A DNA stretch of 64,000 nt, taken from NCBI RefSeq assembly GCF_030123325.1, contig NZ_CP126106.1, forward strand, positions 3,872,001-3,936,000. The letters run 5' to 3'. The stretch is from Peribacillus simplex. Its GTDB lineage: Bacteria > Bacillota > Bacilli > Bacillales > DSM-1321. The notes below the pieces were generated by a model. The model ran no database searches. It was given only the letters and a program-made list of their open reading frames with translations, and was not told the origin of the DNA. Below, in pieces: positions 8,452 through 17,587 of the stretch (the stretch's first letter is position 1; each line of letters starts with the position of its first letter). The translations under genes were made by a program, and so were the position numbers.

Positions 8452-9138
8452 ATGTTCCCAAATAGAAATCGTCAGCCCGGACCCGGTTTTCAGCCACCCA
8501 ATGGCCGAAGGATGCAGCAGCACCCTGCTCCATTCAGACAGTCACGGCAAATTCCCCATCCTTATCAGCAGATGCAGCGGCCGATGGTCCAAAACAGACC
8601 GCAGATGCCACAGGGACCCCAAGGTTTCCGAGGCCCTTTCGCCCAACCGCAGCGGCAGGAAATGCTGCCAGCAAAGAAAGAAGGGTTATTGTCAAAAATA
8701 CTCGGTAAGTCGAAACAAAAAGGAGCTTCTCCCAATTTGTTTGCGCCAGCCGCTTCCACTAACAAAAGTTCTTCACGAAGCAGCGGAGGCGGTATCTTAG
8801 AAACATTAAAAAACCCCGATTCGCTTAATAATATGCTTTCCAACACGCAAAAAGTGTTGCAGGCGGCGGAACAATTCACGCCTATGGTGGAACAATACGG
8901 GCCAGTGATTAAAAATCTGCCTTCCATGTGGAAAGTTTTCAGGAGCATATCCTCAGCCGGTGAGACCGAGGACGAGGGAGCTCCCGTCGAAAACGGGCCA
9001 AAGGTTGAGGAACAAAAAAACAGTGAGGTAAAAACGGATTCGAAGAAAGAAGATAAAGCTAAAGAAGCTAGCCCCATCGCCCAAGTTCGTACCGAAAGGA
9101 AAAGGGAAAGAACATCCGGTCCCAAGCTTTATATATAG
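8452..9138 (+). CDS. yqfQ: YqfQ/VrrA-like low-complexity protein
   Basis: 228 residues from ATG 8452 (GGAGGTGA five bases upstream; a GTG at 8443 lies inside that site). The first 75 residues are rich in P, Q, R, M and G (FPNRNRQPGPGFQPP and similar). A conserved block follows at about residues 115-165 (ETLKNPDSLNNMLSNTQKVLQAA, with EQYGPVIKNLPSMWK), then an acidic/basic charged tail. This is the architecture of the YqfQ family, which includes B. anthracis VrrA, known for a length-variable repeat. Location just before ispH matches B. subtilis. Function unknown; a spore- or surface-linked role has only been guessed. Confidence 0.8.
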   Translation: MFPNRNRQPGPGFQPPNGRRMQQHPAPFRQSRQIPHPYQQMQRPMVQNRPQMPQGPQGFRGPFAQPQRQEMLPAKKEGLLSKILGKSKQKGASPNLFAPAASTNKSSSRSSGGGILETLKNPDSLNNMLSNTQKVLQAAEQFTPMVEQYGPVIKNLPSMWKVFRSISSAGETEDEGAPVENGPKVEEQKNSEVKTDSKKEDKAKEASPIAQVRTERKRERTSGPKLYI

Positions 9139-9186
9139 AGTCTACAAAAAATTTTCCAATAACTGATTTTATGTAAATATGATGTT

Positions 9187-9215
9187 TTGTAATATCATCT
9201 ATGGTCTTATATAAT
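9187..9215 (+). promoter_or_regulatory. Sigma-A promoter of ispH
   Basis: TTGTAA (9187-9192), 17-bp spacer, perfect TATAAT (9210-9215), 50 bp before the ispH start. Confidence 0.7.
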
Positions 9216-9264
9216 AGAAAGGTATAAAAAGTGGGAGTTTCTTGCCTTGAAGGAGGACACATAG

Positions 9265-10209
9265 ATGAAAGTGATTAAAATTTCCCCGCGCGGCTATTGT
9301 TATGGCGTTGTCGATGCCATGGTCATTGCCCGAAATGCGGCTTTAGATAAAACCTTGCCACGTCCCATTTACATTTTAGGAATGATCGTGCATAACAAAC
9401 ATGTGACGGATGCGTTCGAAGAAGAAGGCATCATCACGTTGGACGGAAGCAACCGCAACGATATCATTGAACAGGTGGACAGCGGAACCGTCATCTTTAC
9501 TGCTCACGGCGTTTCACCTGAGATTAGGAAGATCGCTGAGAAAAAAGGTCTTGTGACGCTCGATGCAACATGTCCCGATGTTACCGCAACACATGACTTA
9601 ATTCGGGAAAAACAAGCGGAAGGCTATCAAATCATTTATATAGGCAAAAAAGGCCATCCGGAACCAGAGGGTGCTGTCGGAGTTGCTCCTGATGTCGTTC
9701 ACCTGGTTCAAAAGGATGAAGATGTGGAAGCCTTGACTTTGAATAGTGATAAGATCATTGTCACCAATCAAACAACGATGAGCCAATGGGATGTTTTGGA
9801 TATCATGGATAAGGTCAAGGAAAAGTTCCCGCATGCCCAAGTCCATAAGGAAATTTGTTTAGCGACACAGGTTCGCCAAGAAGCGGTTGCCGAGCAAGCC
9901 GGCGAAGCTGATGTTTTAATCGTTGTCGGAGATCCCAAGAGTAATAATTCAAACCGGCTTGCACAAGTATCCCAAGAGATTGCCGGCACGAGAGCTTATC
10001 GAATCGCCGACATTTCCGAGTTGAACCTTGAATGGTTGAAGGATGCAGAGACGGTTGCCGTCACTTCAGGGGCTTCAACACCAACTCCGATCACGAAGGA
10101 AGTTATCGCATTTCTAGAGCAATACGAAGCAAATGATGAATCGACTTGGAATACCGAAAAGAAAACGCCATTGCATAAGATTTTACCTAAGATTAAAGTG
10201 AAGAAATGA
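9265..10209 (+). CDS. ispH: 4-hydroxy-3-methylbut-2-enyl diphosphate reductase
   Basis: 314 residues, equal to the B. subtilis protein. The last enzyme of the MEP pathway, turning HMBPP into IPP and DMAPP through a [4Fe-4S] cluster. The three cluster cysteines are visible as C12 (RGYCYG), C103 (DATCPDVT) and C198 (EICLATQVRQ), and the substrate-binding SNNSNRL and SGASTPTP motifs are intact. ATG 9265 is preceded by AAGGAGGA. It has its own promoter and terminator, so it is probably monocistronic. Confidence 0.97.
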   Translation: MKVIKISPRGYCYGVVDAMVIARNAALDKTLPRPIYILGMIVHNKHVTDAFEEEGIITLDGSNRNDIIEQVDSGTVIFTAHGVSPEIRKIAEKKGLVTLDATCPDVTATHDLIREKQAEGYQIIYIGKKGHPEPEGAVGVAPDVVHLVQKDEDVEALTLNSDKIIVTNQTTMSQWDVLDIMDKVKEKFPHAQVHKEICLATQVRQEAVAEQAGEADVLIVVGDPKSNNSNRLAQVSQEIAGTRAYRIADISELNLEWLKDAETVAVTSGASTPTPITKEVIAFLEQYEANDESTWNTEKKTPLHKILPKIKVKK

Positions 10210-10221
10210 TTGCACAAAAAC

Positions 10222-10249
10222 AAAGGCAGCCACTAAGGGCTGCCTTTTT
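10222..10249. terminator. Terminator between ispH and yqfO
   Basis: 10-bp GC-rich stem AAAGGCAGCC / GGCTGCCTTT (10222-10231 with 10238-10247) and a T-run. The minus-strand gene yqfO ends at 10258, and upstream A bases let it work both ways. Confidence 0.85.
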
Positions 10250-10257
10250 CGTGTTAT

Positions 10258-11376
10258 TTAAATGAAGCGGAAAGGGTCTGTATTCAGCCGGGATGGAATG
10301 AATTCAACATCGTAGTTCTTTTCGCGGCACATTTTTTCAAGGATTCGTGCAACACCTTTTTTCATCACCTTTTCAACATTGTGGCCCGGATCCACGATAT
10401 TCAATCCAATCATCATCGCGTCATGGGCTGTATGGTAATACATATCACCAGTAACGTAAACATCGGCTCCCTTGAATTTCGCTGTAGTAAAGTATTTATT
10501 GCCGTCTCCGCCCAAAACGGCCACTTTTTTTATCGGACTTTGCAAATCCCCAACGACACGCACCTTTTCAACATCGAGGGTCCGCTTCACATGTTCGGAA
10601 AATTGTTCGAGTGTCATTTCTTCAGCAAGTACACCAATCTTTCCTAAGCCAAGGGACTCACCTTTGTTCTCCAGTTTATATATATCGTGAGCAACTTCTT
10701 CATATGGATGGGCTTTAATCATCGCAGCTAGCACTTTCTTCTCGATATTTTCCGGGAATATCGTTTCAACCCTCATTTCAGCTACCTCTTCAAGCTTTCC
10801 TTTAGAGCCAATTACCGGTTCACTGCCTTCACCTGGCAAGTAACGTCCGGTACCTTCCCCCGAAAACGAACAATTGCTGTAGTTCCCGATCGCTCCGGCC
10901 CCTGCCTTACCTAGGGCTTCCCTCACCTTTTGTTCGTCGGTCTTTGGAACATATACGACCAATTTCTTTAGAGCTGTTTCGTAAGTTGGAATCAATACCT
11001 CTGTATCCTGCAATTGTAGCGCCTCGGCAAGTAAATCATTCACTCCGCCCTTAGCAACATCCAAATTGGTATGTGCAGCATAAACAGCGATATCATGTTT
11101 GATCAGCTTTTCGATGATTCGGCCTCCAGCTGCGTTTGTATCGATCCTTTTCAATGGTCGGTAAATAAGCGGATGGTGGGCGATGATCAATTCCACGCCA
11201 TGTTCTATCGCTTCGTCTACAACCTCTTCCAGCACATCAAGGGCAATCAGCACTTTAGTAACCGGCTTATTGAGCTGCCCGACATGCAGCCCGATTGGAT
11301 CTCCCTCCATTGCATATTGCTTTGGGGAGAACCGTTCAAACGTTTCAATGATTTCGTGGCCATTCACTGTCTTCAC
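10258..11376 (-). CDS. yqfO: Nif3-like dinuclear metal centre protein YqfO
   Basis: 372 residues. The N-terminal half has the NIF3/DUF34 metal site (ELIIAHHPLIYRPLK, AAHTNLDVAKGGVN) and the C-terminal half completes it (TGDMYYHTAHDA, GLNIVDPGHNVE). A PII/CutA-like domain of about 100 residues is inserted near 130-230 (KLVVYVPKTDEQKVREALGKAGAG). This three-part build is that of B. cereus/B. subtilis YqfO. Proposed roles include GTP cyclohydrolase-like or metal-insertase activity; none is certain. Its ATG overlaps the trmK stop (ATGA), indicating translational coupling. Confidence 0.92.
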   Translation of the reverse strand: MKTVNGHEIIETFERFSPKQYAMEGDPIGLHVGQLNKPVTKVLIALDVLEEVVDEAIEHGVELIIAHHPLIYRPLKRIDTNAAGGRIIEKLIKHDIAVYAAHTNLDVAKGGVNDLLAEALQLQDTEVLIPTYETALKKLVVYVPKTDEQKVREALGKAGAGAIGNYSNCSFSGEGTGRYLPGEGSEPVIGSKGKLEEVAEMRVETIFPENIEKKVLAAMIKAHPYEEVAHDIYKLENKGESLGLGKIGVLAEEMTLEQFSEHVKRTLDVEKVRVVGDLQSPIKKVAVLGGDGNKYFTTAKFKGADVYVTGDMYYHTAHDAMMIGLNIVDPGHNVEKVMKKGVARILEKMCREKNYDVEFIPSRLNTDPFRFI

Positions 11377-12080
11377 CCTTTAAGCACCTCCTCAATTACC
11401 GAAATTTGAGATTTTAATTCATTGCGCTTCGTTTCCAGTCCGCTTCTTCCGCTTTCATCCAATTGTTCGATGATTCTTTCCAAATGTTTTTTCTCAAGCT
11501 GCCATTTTTTTATGAAAATGTCACTGAATTGCTCTCTTAAGTATGGACCGAAAGTGAGGCCGGCTTGCTTGTTCACCCCATAAGGGCGGAGCGGGTCTCC
11601 TTTTTTGGCAATTAAGATCTCGTAGATTTTCCCATCTTCTTCAAGGATTTCCTCTCCACTAAGTTCCCAGCCGTTTTCGATTAGCCAGCTGCGAACATTC
11701 GCTGCACCTACATTAGGCTGAAGGATAAGCCTTTCTGCCCTGCCGAGTTTCCCTTTTCCGCTTTCCAATATACTTGATATTAACGTCCCACCCATGCCTG
11801 CAATCGTAATGCATGTCGCTTCATCAGGATTCAATACTTCAAGCCCGTTTCCTTTGCGGACCTCTATCTTGTCCCCAAGCCCCGTCATTGCCACTTGCTT
11901 GCGTGCTGACTGATAGGGACCTTCTACAACCTCACCTGCTATAGCGCTGTCACACAAGCCGTTAGTCACCGCATAGCATGGCAAGTAAGCATGGTCTGAA
12001 CCTATATCTGCAAGGATGCTTCCTTTTGGTATATGTATGGCAACACGTTCTAATCTCATCGATAGTTTTTCATGATTCAT
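11373..12080 (-). CDS. trmK: tRNA (adenine(22)-N(1))-methyltransferase
   Basis: 235 residues from ATG 12080, which gives the family's usual N-terminus (MNHEKLSMRLERVA); the longer open frame adds an unconserved 58-residue lead. Rossmann-fold methyltransferase with the SAM motif ADIGSDHAYLPCYAV at about 25-40 and the ITIAGMGG block near 95. A C-terminal coiled-coil segment is visible (EKKHLERIIEQLDES). TrmK makes m1A22 in tRNA. Overlaps yqfO by four bases. A TATAAT with a TG extension lies about 60 bp upstream. Confidence 0.93.
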   Translation of the reverse strand: MNHEKLSMRLERVAIHIPKGSILADIGSDHAYLPCYAVTNGLCDSAIAGEVVEGPYQSARKQVAMTGLGDKIEVRKGNGLEVLNPDEATCITIAGMGGTLISSILESGKGKLGRAERLILQPNVGAANVRSWLIENGWELSGEEILEEDGKIYEILIAKKGDPLRPYGVNKQAGLTFGPYLREQFSDIFIKKWQLEKKHLERIIEQLDESGRSGLETKRNELKSQISVIEEVLKG

Positions 12081-12242
12081 ATTTATCAACTCTCTTAATT
12101 CAAATAATGTCTTACTATAATTACTTTCCCATTCGATTATACCAAGTTCAATCGAAAAATTACAGAAAGGAGAAACAGGGCCCTTTCTATCAGTGGGCAA
12201 AAGAAACCTTCCATCTGGAATCTTCTTGTTCCGAAAAATGAA

Positions 12243-12289
12243 AAACTGACTCAAAAAGCTCGCTTTCCAACGATTTCTTGAGTCAGTTT
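12243..12289 (-). terminator. Terminator of cccA
   Basis: 12-bp stem AAACTGACTCAA / TTGAGTCAGTTT (12243-12254 with 12278-12289), followed on the minus strand by a T-run. It sits just after the cccA stop. Confidence 0.8.
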
Positions 12290-12295
12290 CATGAC

Positions 12296-12664
12296 TTATT
12301 TCAGTCCATGAATATATTCGGCCATGGCATCAATGTTCTGTTCCTCTACTAAACCTGGTGGCATGGCACCTCGTCCATTAGTGATTACTTCTTTAACCTC
12401 GTCCACCGACAGACGATCGCCAACTCCTTTTAGAGCAGGCCCGACACCGCCTTGATAGGCATCACCATGACAAGAAATACAGTTTTGCTTATAAATGTCC
12501 TCAGGTGATGCCGAGGCATTTTCTGTTTCTTCTGTCTTTTCGCCGCCCTCTTTTTCCTTAGCAAGATCTTTGGCATCACCCAAACCTTTAAACGAAAGTA
12601 AAAACATAAGTCCAATACCAAAAACCATGATAATAATAAAAGGCATTACTGGATTGCGATTCAT
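12296..12664 (-). CDS. cccA: Membrane-anchored cytochrome c-550
   Basis: 122 residues. An uncleaved N-terminal membrane anchor (FIIIMVFGIGLMFLLSF) is followed by an acidic Lys/Glu/Ala linker and a small cytochrome c domain: haem-binding CISCH in the context KQNCISCHGD, then GVGPALKGVG, and the axial methionine in GAMPPG. It carries electrons on the outer face of the membrane. Length and build match B. subtilis CccA (about 120 residues). Single gene with its own terminator. Confidence 0.93.
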   Translation of the reverse strand: MNRNPVMPFIIIMVFGIGLMFLLSFKGLGDAKDLAKEKEGGEKTEETENASASPEDIYKQNCISCHGDAYQGGVGPALKGVGDRLSVDEVKEVITNGRGAMPPGLVEEQNIDAMAEYIHGLK

Positions 12665-12869
12665 AGTATTTCCTCCCCTATGTAGAACCTAAACTTACCA
12701 TAATTAATATTATATACAAACAGCTATATATTATTTTACTTGAAAAGAGTTTCAAGTAAAAGCCCAAAAATAGAAGATATTATATAATTTCTTAAAATTG
12801 TCAAAAACTTATGTATTTTTCCAAACGATTTTACTTTTTCTTACATATGTTCATGATACCCTAAAATCA

Positions 12870-13415
12870 TTATTTAAAACCGCTGGTTATATTAGTAAAA
12901 AGTAAAGAGTGACAAGTGCTCCCAGGCCTCCCGCTATGGAAATGGAGCAGCTTCAGTTTATTGCCCATTAAAATCCAGAGTCCGCAATTAATGAACAAGA
13001 AAATATAAAGGATCCCCACTTTGCCGGGTGCCATGAATTCCGCAAAACTGCCAGTTAATAAAAGCAATGATAGCGCCATTCCCATCAAGGACATTTGAAA
13101 AATGATTTTCCTGCCGTTAAAGCGCAGGACCGCCAGCCAAAAGACAAGTATTGAAATTGTTGTCATAAGCATTTGCATTCTTATGGGTATTTCAGTAAAA
13201 TAATTCAAAAATACAATAAATGCAAAAAGGGCCACAATCAACACCCCTGAGAAGATGTCGCTGTTTTTGCTCTCGGTTTTAATCGATTTAGATGGCGGCA
13301 GTTCGCCTTGACAGTATAATGCAAGCAGGTAATTACAATATTGCTCCGGAAGCATACGACTTTCCTTCCAGGAGTTTATTTCTTGAATGATGATTTTCTT
13401 TCTCATCTCATCCAT
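12870..13415 (-). CDS. Hypothetical four-TM membrane protein
   Basis: 181 residues from ATG 13415, which has GAGGAT nine bases upstream. The soluble N-terminus (about 1-50) carries EINSWKESRMLPEQYCNYLLALYCQGE, a pattern I have seen at the N-terminus of Bacillus multi-TM hypothetical proteins related to DUF2157. Four hydrophobic helices follow, roughly at residues 50-72, 77-99, 103-128 and 135-156, then a basic tail with histidines. No catalytic motif is seen. It lies between cccA and sigA, but separate non-coding gaps on both sides suggest independent transcription. Function unknown. Confidence 0.7.
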   Translation of the reverse strand: MDEMRKKIIIQEINSWKESRMLPEQYCNYLLALYCQGELPPSKSIKTESKNSDIFSGVLIVALFAFIVFLNYFTEIPIRMQMLMTTISILVFWLAVLRFNGRKIIFQMSLMGMALSLLLLTGSFAEFMAPGKVGILYIFLFINCGLWILMGNKLKLLHFHSGRPGSTCHSLLFTNITSGFK

Positions 13416-13543
13416 GAATCTCACATCCTCATGATGACTATTTCTTTTTAAATGCTAAGCTTTTTAGTTATGTAAGATTATTTCTGTTGTAAAATCGATT
13501 TCCATTATACGAAAAATACAAGGATATTTTTACATCAAAATTG

Positions 13544-13589
13544 AAAAAAAGAGCCGCTCCCGAACGCTGGGCATTCAGGAGGGGGCTCT
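13544..13589 (-). terminator. Terminator of the dnaG-sigA operon
   Basis: GC-rich imperfect stem (AGAGCCGCTCCCGAA with TTCAGGAGGGGGCTCT, 13550-13589), followed on the minus strand by a run of seven T, just after the sigA stop. Confidence 0.85.
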
Positions 13590-13607
13590 GTAAAGGGCAT
13601 ATATATT

Positions 13608-14741
13608 CTATTCCAGGAAATCTTTCAAGCGTTTGCTGCGGCTTGGATGTCTCAGTTTACGTAGCGCCTTCGCTTCGATTTGACGGATACGCTCGCGGGT
13701 GACCCCAAACACCTTACCTACCTCTTCAAGAGTGCGGGTGCGGCCATCATCAAGGCCAAAGCGGAGTCTCAAGACGTTCTCTTCACGGTCAGTAAGAGTA
13801 TCCAATACGTCTTCAAGCTGTTCTTTCAAAAGTTCATATGCTGCATGTTCCGATGGGGAAGTCGCATCCTGATCTTCAATGAAATCACCTAAATGTGAAT
13901 CGTCTTCTTCACCTATTGGCGTTTCCAATGAAACAGGCTCCTGTGCTATTTTCAAGATTTCACGAACTTTTTCAGGAGTTAAGTCCATATCCTCCGCAAT
14001 TTCTTCCGGAGAAGGTTCACGTCCTAAATCCTGAAGAAGCTGTCTTTGAACACGGATCAATTTATTGATGGTTTCCACCATATGCACCGGTATCCGGATC
14101 GTTCTTGCTTGGTCGGCAATGGCACGGGTTATCGCTTGGCGAATCCACCATGTTGCATACGTACTGAATTTGAATCCCTTACGGTAATCAAATTTTTCCA
14201 CTGCTTTGATAAGTCCCATATTACCTTCCTGAATCAAATCAAGGAAAAGCATTCCGCGTCCTACATAGCGCTTGGCGATACTGACAACAAGACGAAGGTT
14301 AGCTTCTGCCAAACGGCGTTTCGCTTCTTCATCTCCATCTTCAATTCTCGTCGCCAGAGATATTTCCTCTTCTGCCGATAAAAGGTCGACCCGACCAATT
14401 TCCTTTAAATACATGCGTACTGGGTCATTAATTTTAACGCCAGGAGGAACACTTAAATCATTTAAGTCAAACTCTTCTTCTTTTGCAAGTTTCTTCTCAT
14501 CTGGATCGTCTTCATCTTCGTCTTCCTCACCATCAGTGAGTATTTCGACGCCGTTTTCGGCTAACACCTCATAGAACTCATCCATTTGATCGGAATCCAA
14601 CTCAAAACCGCCAATCATTTCAGCAATTTTTTCTAAAGTCAAAGAGCCCCGTTTTTTACCTAGCTCTAGTAATTTTTCTTTCACCTGTTCAAGGCTAAAT
14701 TCATTATCAACTTGTTTGGAACGTGCTGGTTTTTCAGCCAT
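13608..14741 (-). CDS. sigA: RNA polymerase housekeeping sigma factor SigA
   Basis: 377 residues. Region 1.1 (about 1-85) ends in an acidic DGEEDEDEDD stretch. Region 1.2 begins at NDPVRMYLKEIG. Region 2 follows with the core-binding and -10 recognition helices (LIQEGNMGLIKAVEKFDY, KFSTYATWWIRQAITRAIAD), then region 3, then region 4.2 with the -35 recognition helix (LEEVGKVFGVTRERIRQIEAKALRKLRHP). From about residue 90 onward it is nearly identical to B. subtilis SigA as I remember it. It forms the macromolecular synthesis operon with dnaG, 35 bp upstream. Confidence 0.98.
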   Translation of the reverse strand: MAEKPARSKQVDNEFSLEQVKEKLLELGKKRGSLTLEKIAEMIGGFELDSDQMDEFYEVLAENGVEILTDGEEDEDEDDPDEKKLAKEEEFDLNDLSVPPGVKINDPVRMYLKEIGRVDLLSAEEEISLATRIEDGDEEAKRRLAEANLRLVVSIAKRYVGRGMLFLDLIQEGNMGLIKAVEKFDYRKGFKFSTYATWWIRQAITRAIADQARTIRIPVHMVETINKLIRVQRQLLQDLGREPSPEEIAEDMDLTPEKVREILKIAQEPVSLETPIGEEDDSHLGDFIEDQDATSPSEHAAYELLKEQLEDVLDTLTDREENVLRLRFGLDDGRTRTLEEVGKVFGVTRERIRQIEAKALRKLRHPSRSKRLKDFLE

Positions 14742-14776
14742 TAGTTCCCCTCCTTCCAGGACTTACACCTAAACGA

Positions 14777-16585
14777 CTACAACATTTTACGCAATTTAAT
14801 GATTTCCATGGCAATTTGTGCAGCAGTGACATAATCACTTCGTCTAACTGCATCTTTTTCTTCAACTTGTTTTTCTTTTATCTTTAACAACTTTTCATAT
14901 TTCAACACTTGATTTATACAATCGGTCAGTTCTTTATCTGTAACTTCCTCATTCACTGACATCATTTCTATTTCCGAAACGATCCTTCTCAAGTTTGGAT
15001 CCGGTAAATAAGTAAGGAAAAAGCTTGTATCCGGTTCGTGTCCATCTTCATAGAACGCATATAAATAGGTGATGATTGCCTGATGTTCATCTACATGAAA
15101 GACCGTTTGCCCAAGCAACTGCTGAATTTTGAAAGTCATCTCCCTGCTTTTTAGCATATGGGCAATCAACTTCGTTTCAGCATTATGGTGAGCAGGCTTT
15201 AACTTATGCTCATATTGCAGGGCCATTTTCTTTGGAGCCGCTGGCTGCGGCAGTGTCCCTTTCTTGCGTTCCGTAAAGAACACCTGACGCTGCTGCTGTT
15301 CCAGCGCATCCAATGAAAGGGAAAATTCAGAGGATAGCTGCCGGAGATAATGATCCCTCTCCACTGCATTGAGCAATCGCGAAATTTCTTTAAGGACTTC
15401 TTCGATATATTGAATTCGATCTCCTTCATTATTTACATTTTTCCCTCGACGCAAATAATGCATTTTGAATGCCATGTAGGTTAAACTGGCCCCTATTACT
15501 TCAGAAACAAAGCTTTTTTCACCGAATTCCTTTATGTAGTCATCGGGGTCCAAGTTATCAGGCATGAGAGCGACTTTCACGGAAAACTCATGGTTCTGTA
15601 ACATATCAACTGCACGATTGGCAGCGTTCAATCCCGCAGAGTCCGAATCGTAGCAAATAAGTATCTGGTCAGTATTTCTTTTTAAAAGCTGGATATGCTG
15701 GTCCGTCAGGGCAGTACCCATTGTAGCGACCGCATTCTCCACACCTGCGCCAACTGCTGAAATGCAATCGGCAAAGCCTTCAAAAATGACTGCTTGTTCT
15801 TTCTTTCGTATGTGTGGTCTTGCATGATGGAAATTATATAGAGTTTTACTTTTATTAAAGATTGGCGTTTCAGGACTATTCAAATATTTGGGCTCATCGT
15901 CCCCCATCGCTCTTCCTGAAAACGCAATCGTATTTCCTTGATGATCCATAATTGGAAACATGACTCTATTTCTGAAACGGTCAAAATATGACTCGTCTTT
16001 TTCCCTGTAAATAATAAGCCCTGCCTGCTCCATGTATTCCGCTGGAAACCCGCGTTTTAAAAGGAATTTGGACACGAAGTCCCATGAATCCAAAGAGTAG
16101 CCAATTTGGAACTTTTCTATTGTCTCTTCAGTAAACCCGCGTTTAAGTAGATATTCGAGAGCATCCTGCCCCTCTTTCGTATTGACGAGGAGATGATGAT
16201 AAAACTTCCTCAGCAGGTCATGGGCTTCAATCATTTGCTGAGAGCCTGCCGGCATGTTAGATCGATTGGAATCCTTATTGATTTCAACATCCAAAGGAAC
16301 ATTTCCTTTTTCAGCTAAAACTTTTGCAGATTCCACAAAGCTGTAGCCTTCTATATCCATCAAAAAGGTAAAAATATTTCCGCCTGCCCCGCAACCAAAA
16401 CAGTGAAAGATTTGCTTTTCCGTTGAAACGGAAAACGAGGGCGAGTTTTCACCATGAAAAGGACATAAGCCAAAGTAATTGCGCCCCTGCTTCTTCAGCT
16501 GGACATACTCCCCAATTAAATCAACAATGTCAACAGCTTCACGAATTTGATTAATTTTCTCATCTTCTATACGGCCATTTATCAT
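14777..16585 (-). CDS. dnaG: DNA primase
   Basis: 602 residues from ATG 16585 (AAGGTGG upstream; the longer frame starts at a TTG without such a site). N-terminal CHC2 zinc finger (CPFHGENSPSF ... HCFGCGAGG, about 40-66). The TOPRIM catalytic core follows with EGFADCISAVGAGVENAVATMGTALT and the DSDSAGLNAANRA metal site (about 260-320). The C-terminal helicase-binding domain is the last 150 residues. Synthesises RNA primers for replication. Co-directional with sigA, 35 bp apart. Confidence 0.97.
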   Translation of the reverse strand: MINGRIEDEKINQIREAVDIVDLIGEYVQLKKQGRNYFGLCPFHGENSPSFSVSTEKQIFHCFGCGAGGNIFTFLMDIEGYSFVESAKVLAEKGNVPLDVEINKDSNRSNMPAGSQQMIEAHDLLRKFYHHLLVNTKEGQDALEYLLKRGFTEETIEKFQIGYSLDSWDFVSKFLLKRGFPAEYMEQAGLIIYREKDESYFDRFRNRVMFPIMDHQGNTIAFSGRAMGDDEPKYLNSPETPIFNKSKTLYNFHHARPHIRKKEQAVIFEGFADCISAVGAGVENAVATMGTALTDQHIQLLKRNTDQILICYDSDSAGLNAANRAVDMLQNHEFSVKVALMPDNLDPDDYIKEFGEKSFVSEVIGASLTYMAFKMHYLRRGKNVNNEGDRIQYIEEVLKEISRLLNAVERDHYLRQLSSEFSLSLDALEQQQRQVFFTERKKGTLPQPAAPKKMALQYEHKLKPAHHNAETKLIAHMLKSREMTFKIQQLLGQTVFHVDEHQAIITYLYAFYEDGHEPDTSFFLTYLPDPNLRRIVSEIEMMSVNEEVTDKELTDCINQVLKYEKLLKIKEKQVEEKDAVRRSDYVTAAQIAMEIIKLRKML

Positions 16586-16633
16586 TTTTCCACCTTGCAA
16601 TATTGGTGATAGTTTTTAATTCGATACTGTTTC

Positions 16634-17116
16634 CTAATTCCCTGCAAAGTTCGACAATGTTTTCATAAGTTTATTTGTAAAACATGCACGATCTTCCTTT
16701 GTGAATGCTTTCGGCCCTTTCGTATGCTTACCCTGCCTGCGGAGCTTCGCCGACTGATAACGCATATCCAAGAGCATGAAAATATTCTCGTCCGTGTATT
16801 CTTTTCCCCTTGGCGAAAGGACATAAACGTTTTTAGGAAGCAGGGTCCCAGCCAAACCAATATCTGCAGTAACGACAATATCACCCTTTTTTACTGAGTT
16901 CACTATATAAAGATCTGCCGCTTCTTTGTCTGCATCGACATAAACCCATTTACCTTCAGGGTTATTCATCATATTTTTATATGATGCAACAAAACAGACT
17001 TCAACATCGTGCAAGCTTGCACAATGAAGGATTTCGTCTTTCACCGGGCATGCATCGGCATCGACGTGTATCGTAGGTTTATTATTCATACCTTCTAATT
17101 CTACATCTTTCTGCAT
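16634..17116 (-). CDS. yqxD: UPF0178 (YaiI/YqxD) family protein
   Basis: 160 residues from ATG 17116, with GGGGAG ten bases upstream; an alternative ATG at 17089 gives the shorter start seen in some relatives. PIN-like fold family with the signature HVDADACPVKDEI near the N-terminus, and DIVVTADIGLAGTLLPKNVYVLSPRGKEY in the middle. The conserved acidic residues suggest a metal-dependent nuclease fold, but activity is not established. Lies 48 bp upstream of dnaG, so it may be the operon's first gene. Confidence 0.88.
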   Translation of the reverse strand: MQKDVELEGMNNKPTIHVDADACPVKDEILHCASLHDVEVCFVASYKNMMNNPEGKWVYVDADKEAADLYIVNSVKKGDIVVTADIGLAGTLLPKNVYVLSPRGKEYTDENIFMLLDMRYQSAKLRRQGKHTKGPKAFTKEDRACFTNKLMKTLSNFAGN

Positions 17117-17541
17117 AATCCTTTTTCTCCCCTAAACTTTATGAAGATATGGTGAATTTTCAGCATTGATTCAGAGGATTCCCTCTAAAAGAGCACACAT
17201 TATTCTTCAAAGAATACCTGCTTATTTAAGTGAAAGCACCTCTTTTGCCTTGAAAAAGACCAGCCCTTCCTGAATTATACGGAACATGTCGAATTATTTT
17301 TATGATAAAAACCTTGACATCTCATTAACCTTTAGTTTATTCCTTATTAATTAAGTCTAAACCTTAAGATTACTTTTTTCTCACAATTTTTTATTATAGT
17401 CTATTTGATTAGAAGATGCCAACATTTAAATTCCGAATGTATTTCCATGCAAATCAACGGATTTACGCTTGAAAACCAAGAGGAATTTTATGTAATTATT
17501 TTGAACTTATTCTTGTTATTCCCTAATTTGACCTTGGCATT
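17117..17541. other. Long intergenic region between ppsR and yqxD
   Basis: A/T-rich, with no gene I can support. It must hold the yqxD promoter: a TATAAT on the minus strand near 17276-17281 lacks a good -35 at 17 bp. TTGACA on the plus strand at 17314-17319 lacks a -10 at normal distance. A 62-codon plus-strand frame at 17405-17593 runs through the ppsR terminator and has no ribosome site. Confidence 0.4.
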
Positions 17542-17587
17542 AAAATGTGAGCTGACACATAGAGTGTCTAGCTCACATTTTGTTTTG
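17542..17587. terminator. Terminator downstream of ppsR
   Basis: Long hairpin: AAAATGTGAGCTGACAC pairs with GTGTCTAGCTCACATTTT (one bulged T) around a short loop. T-runs follow on both strands. It begins 16 bp after the ppsR stop and could also stop plus-strand transcription. Confidence 0.8.
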
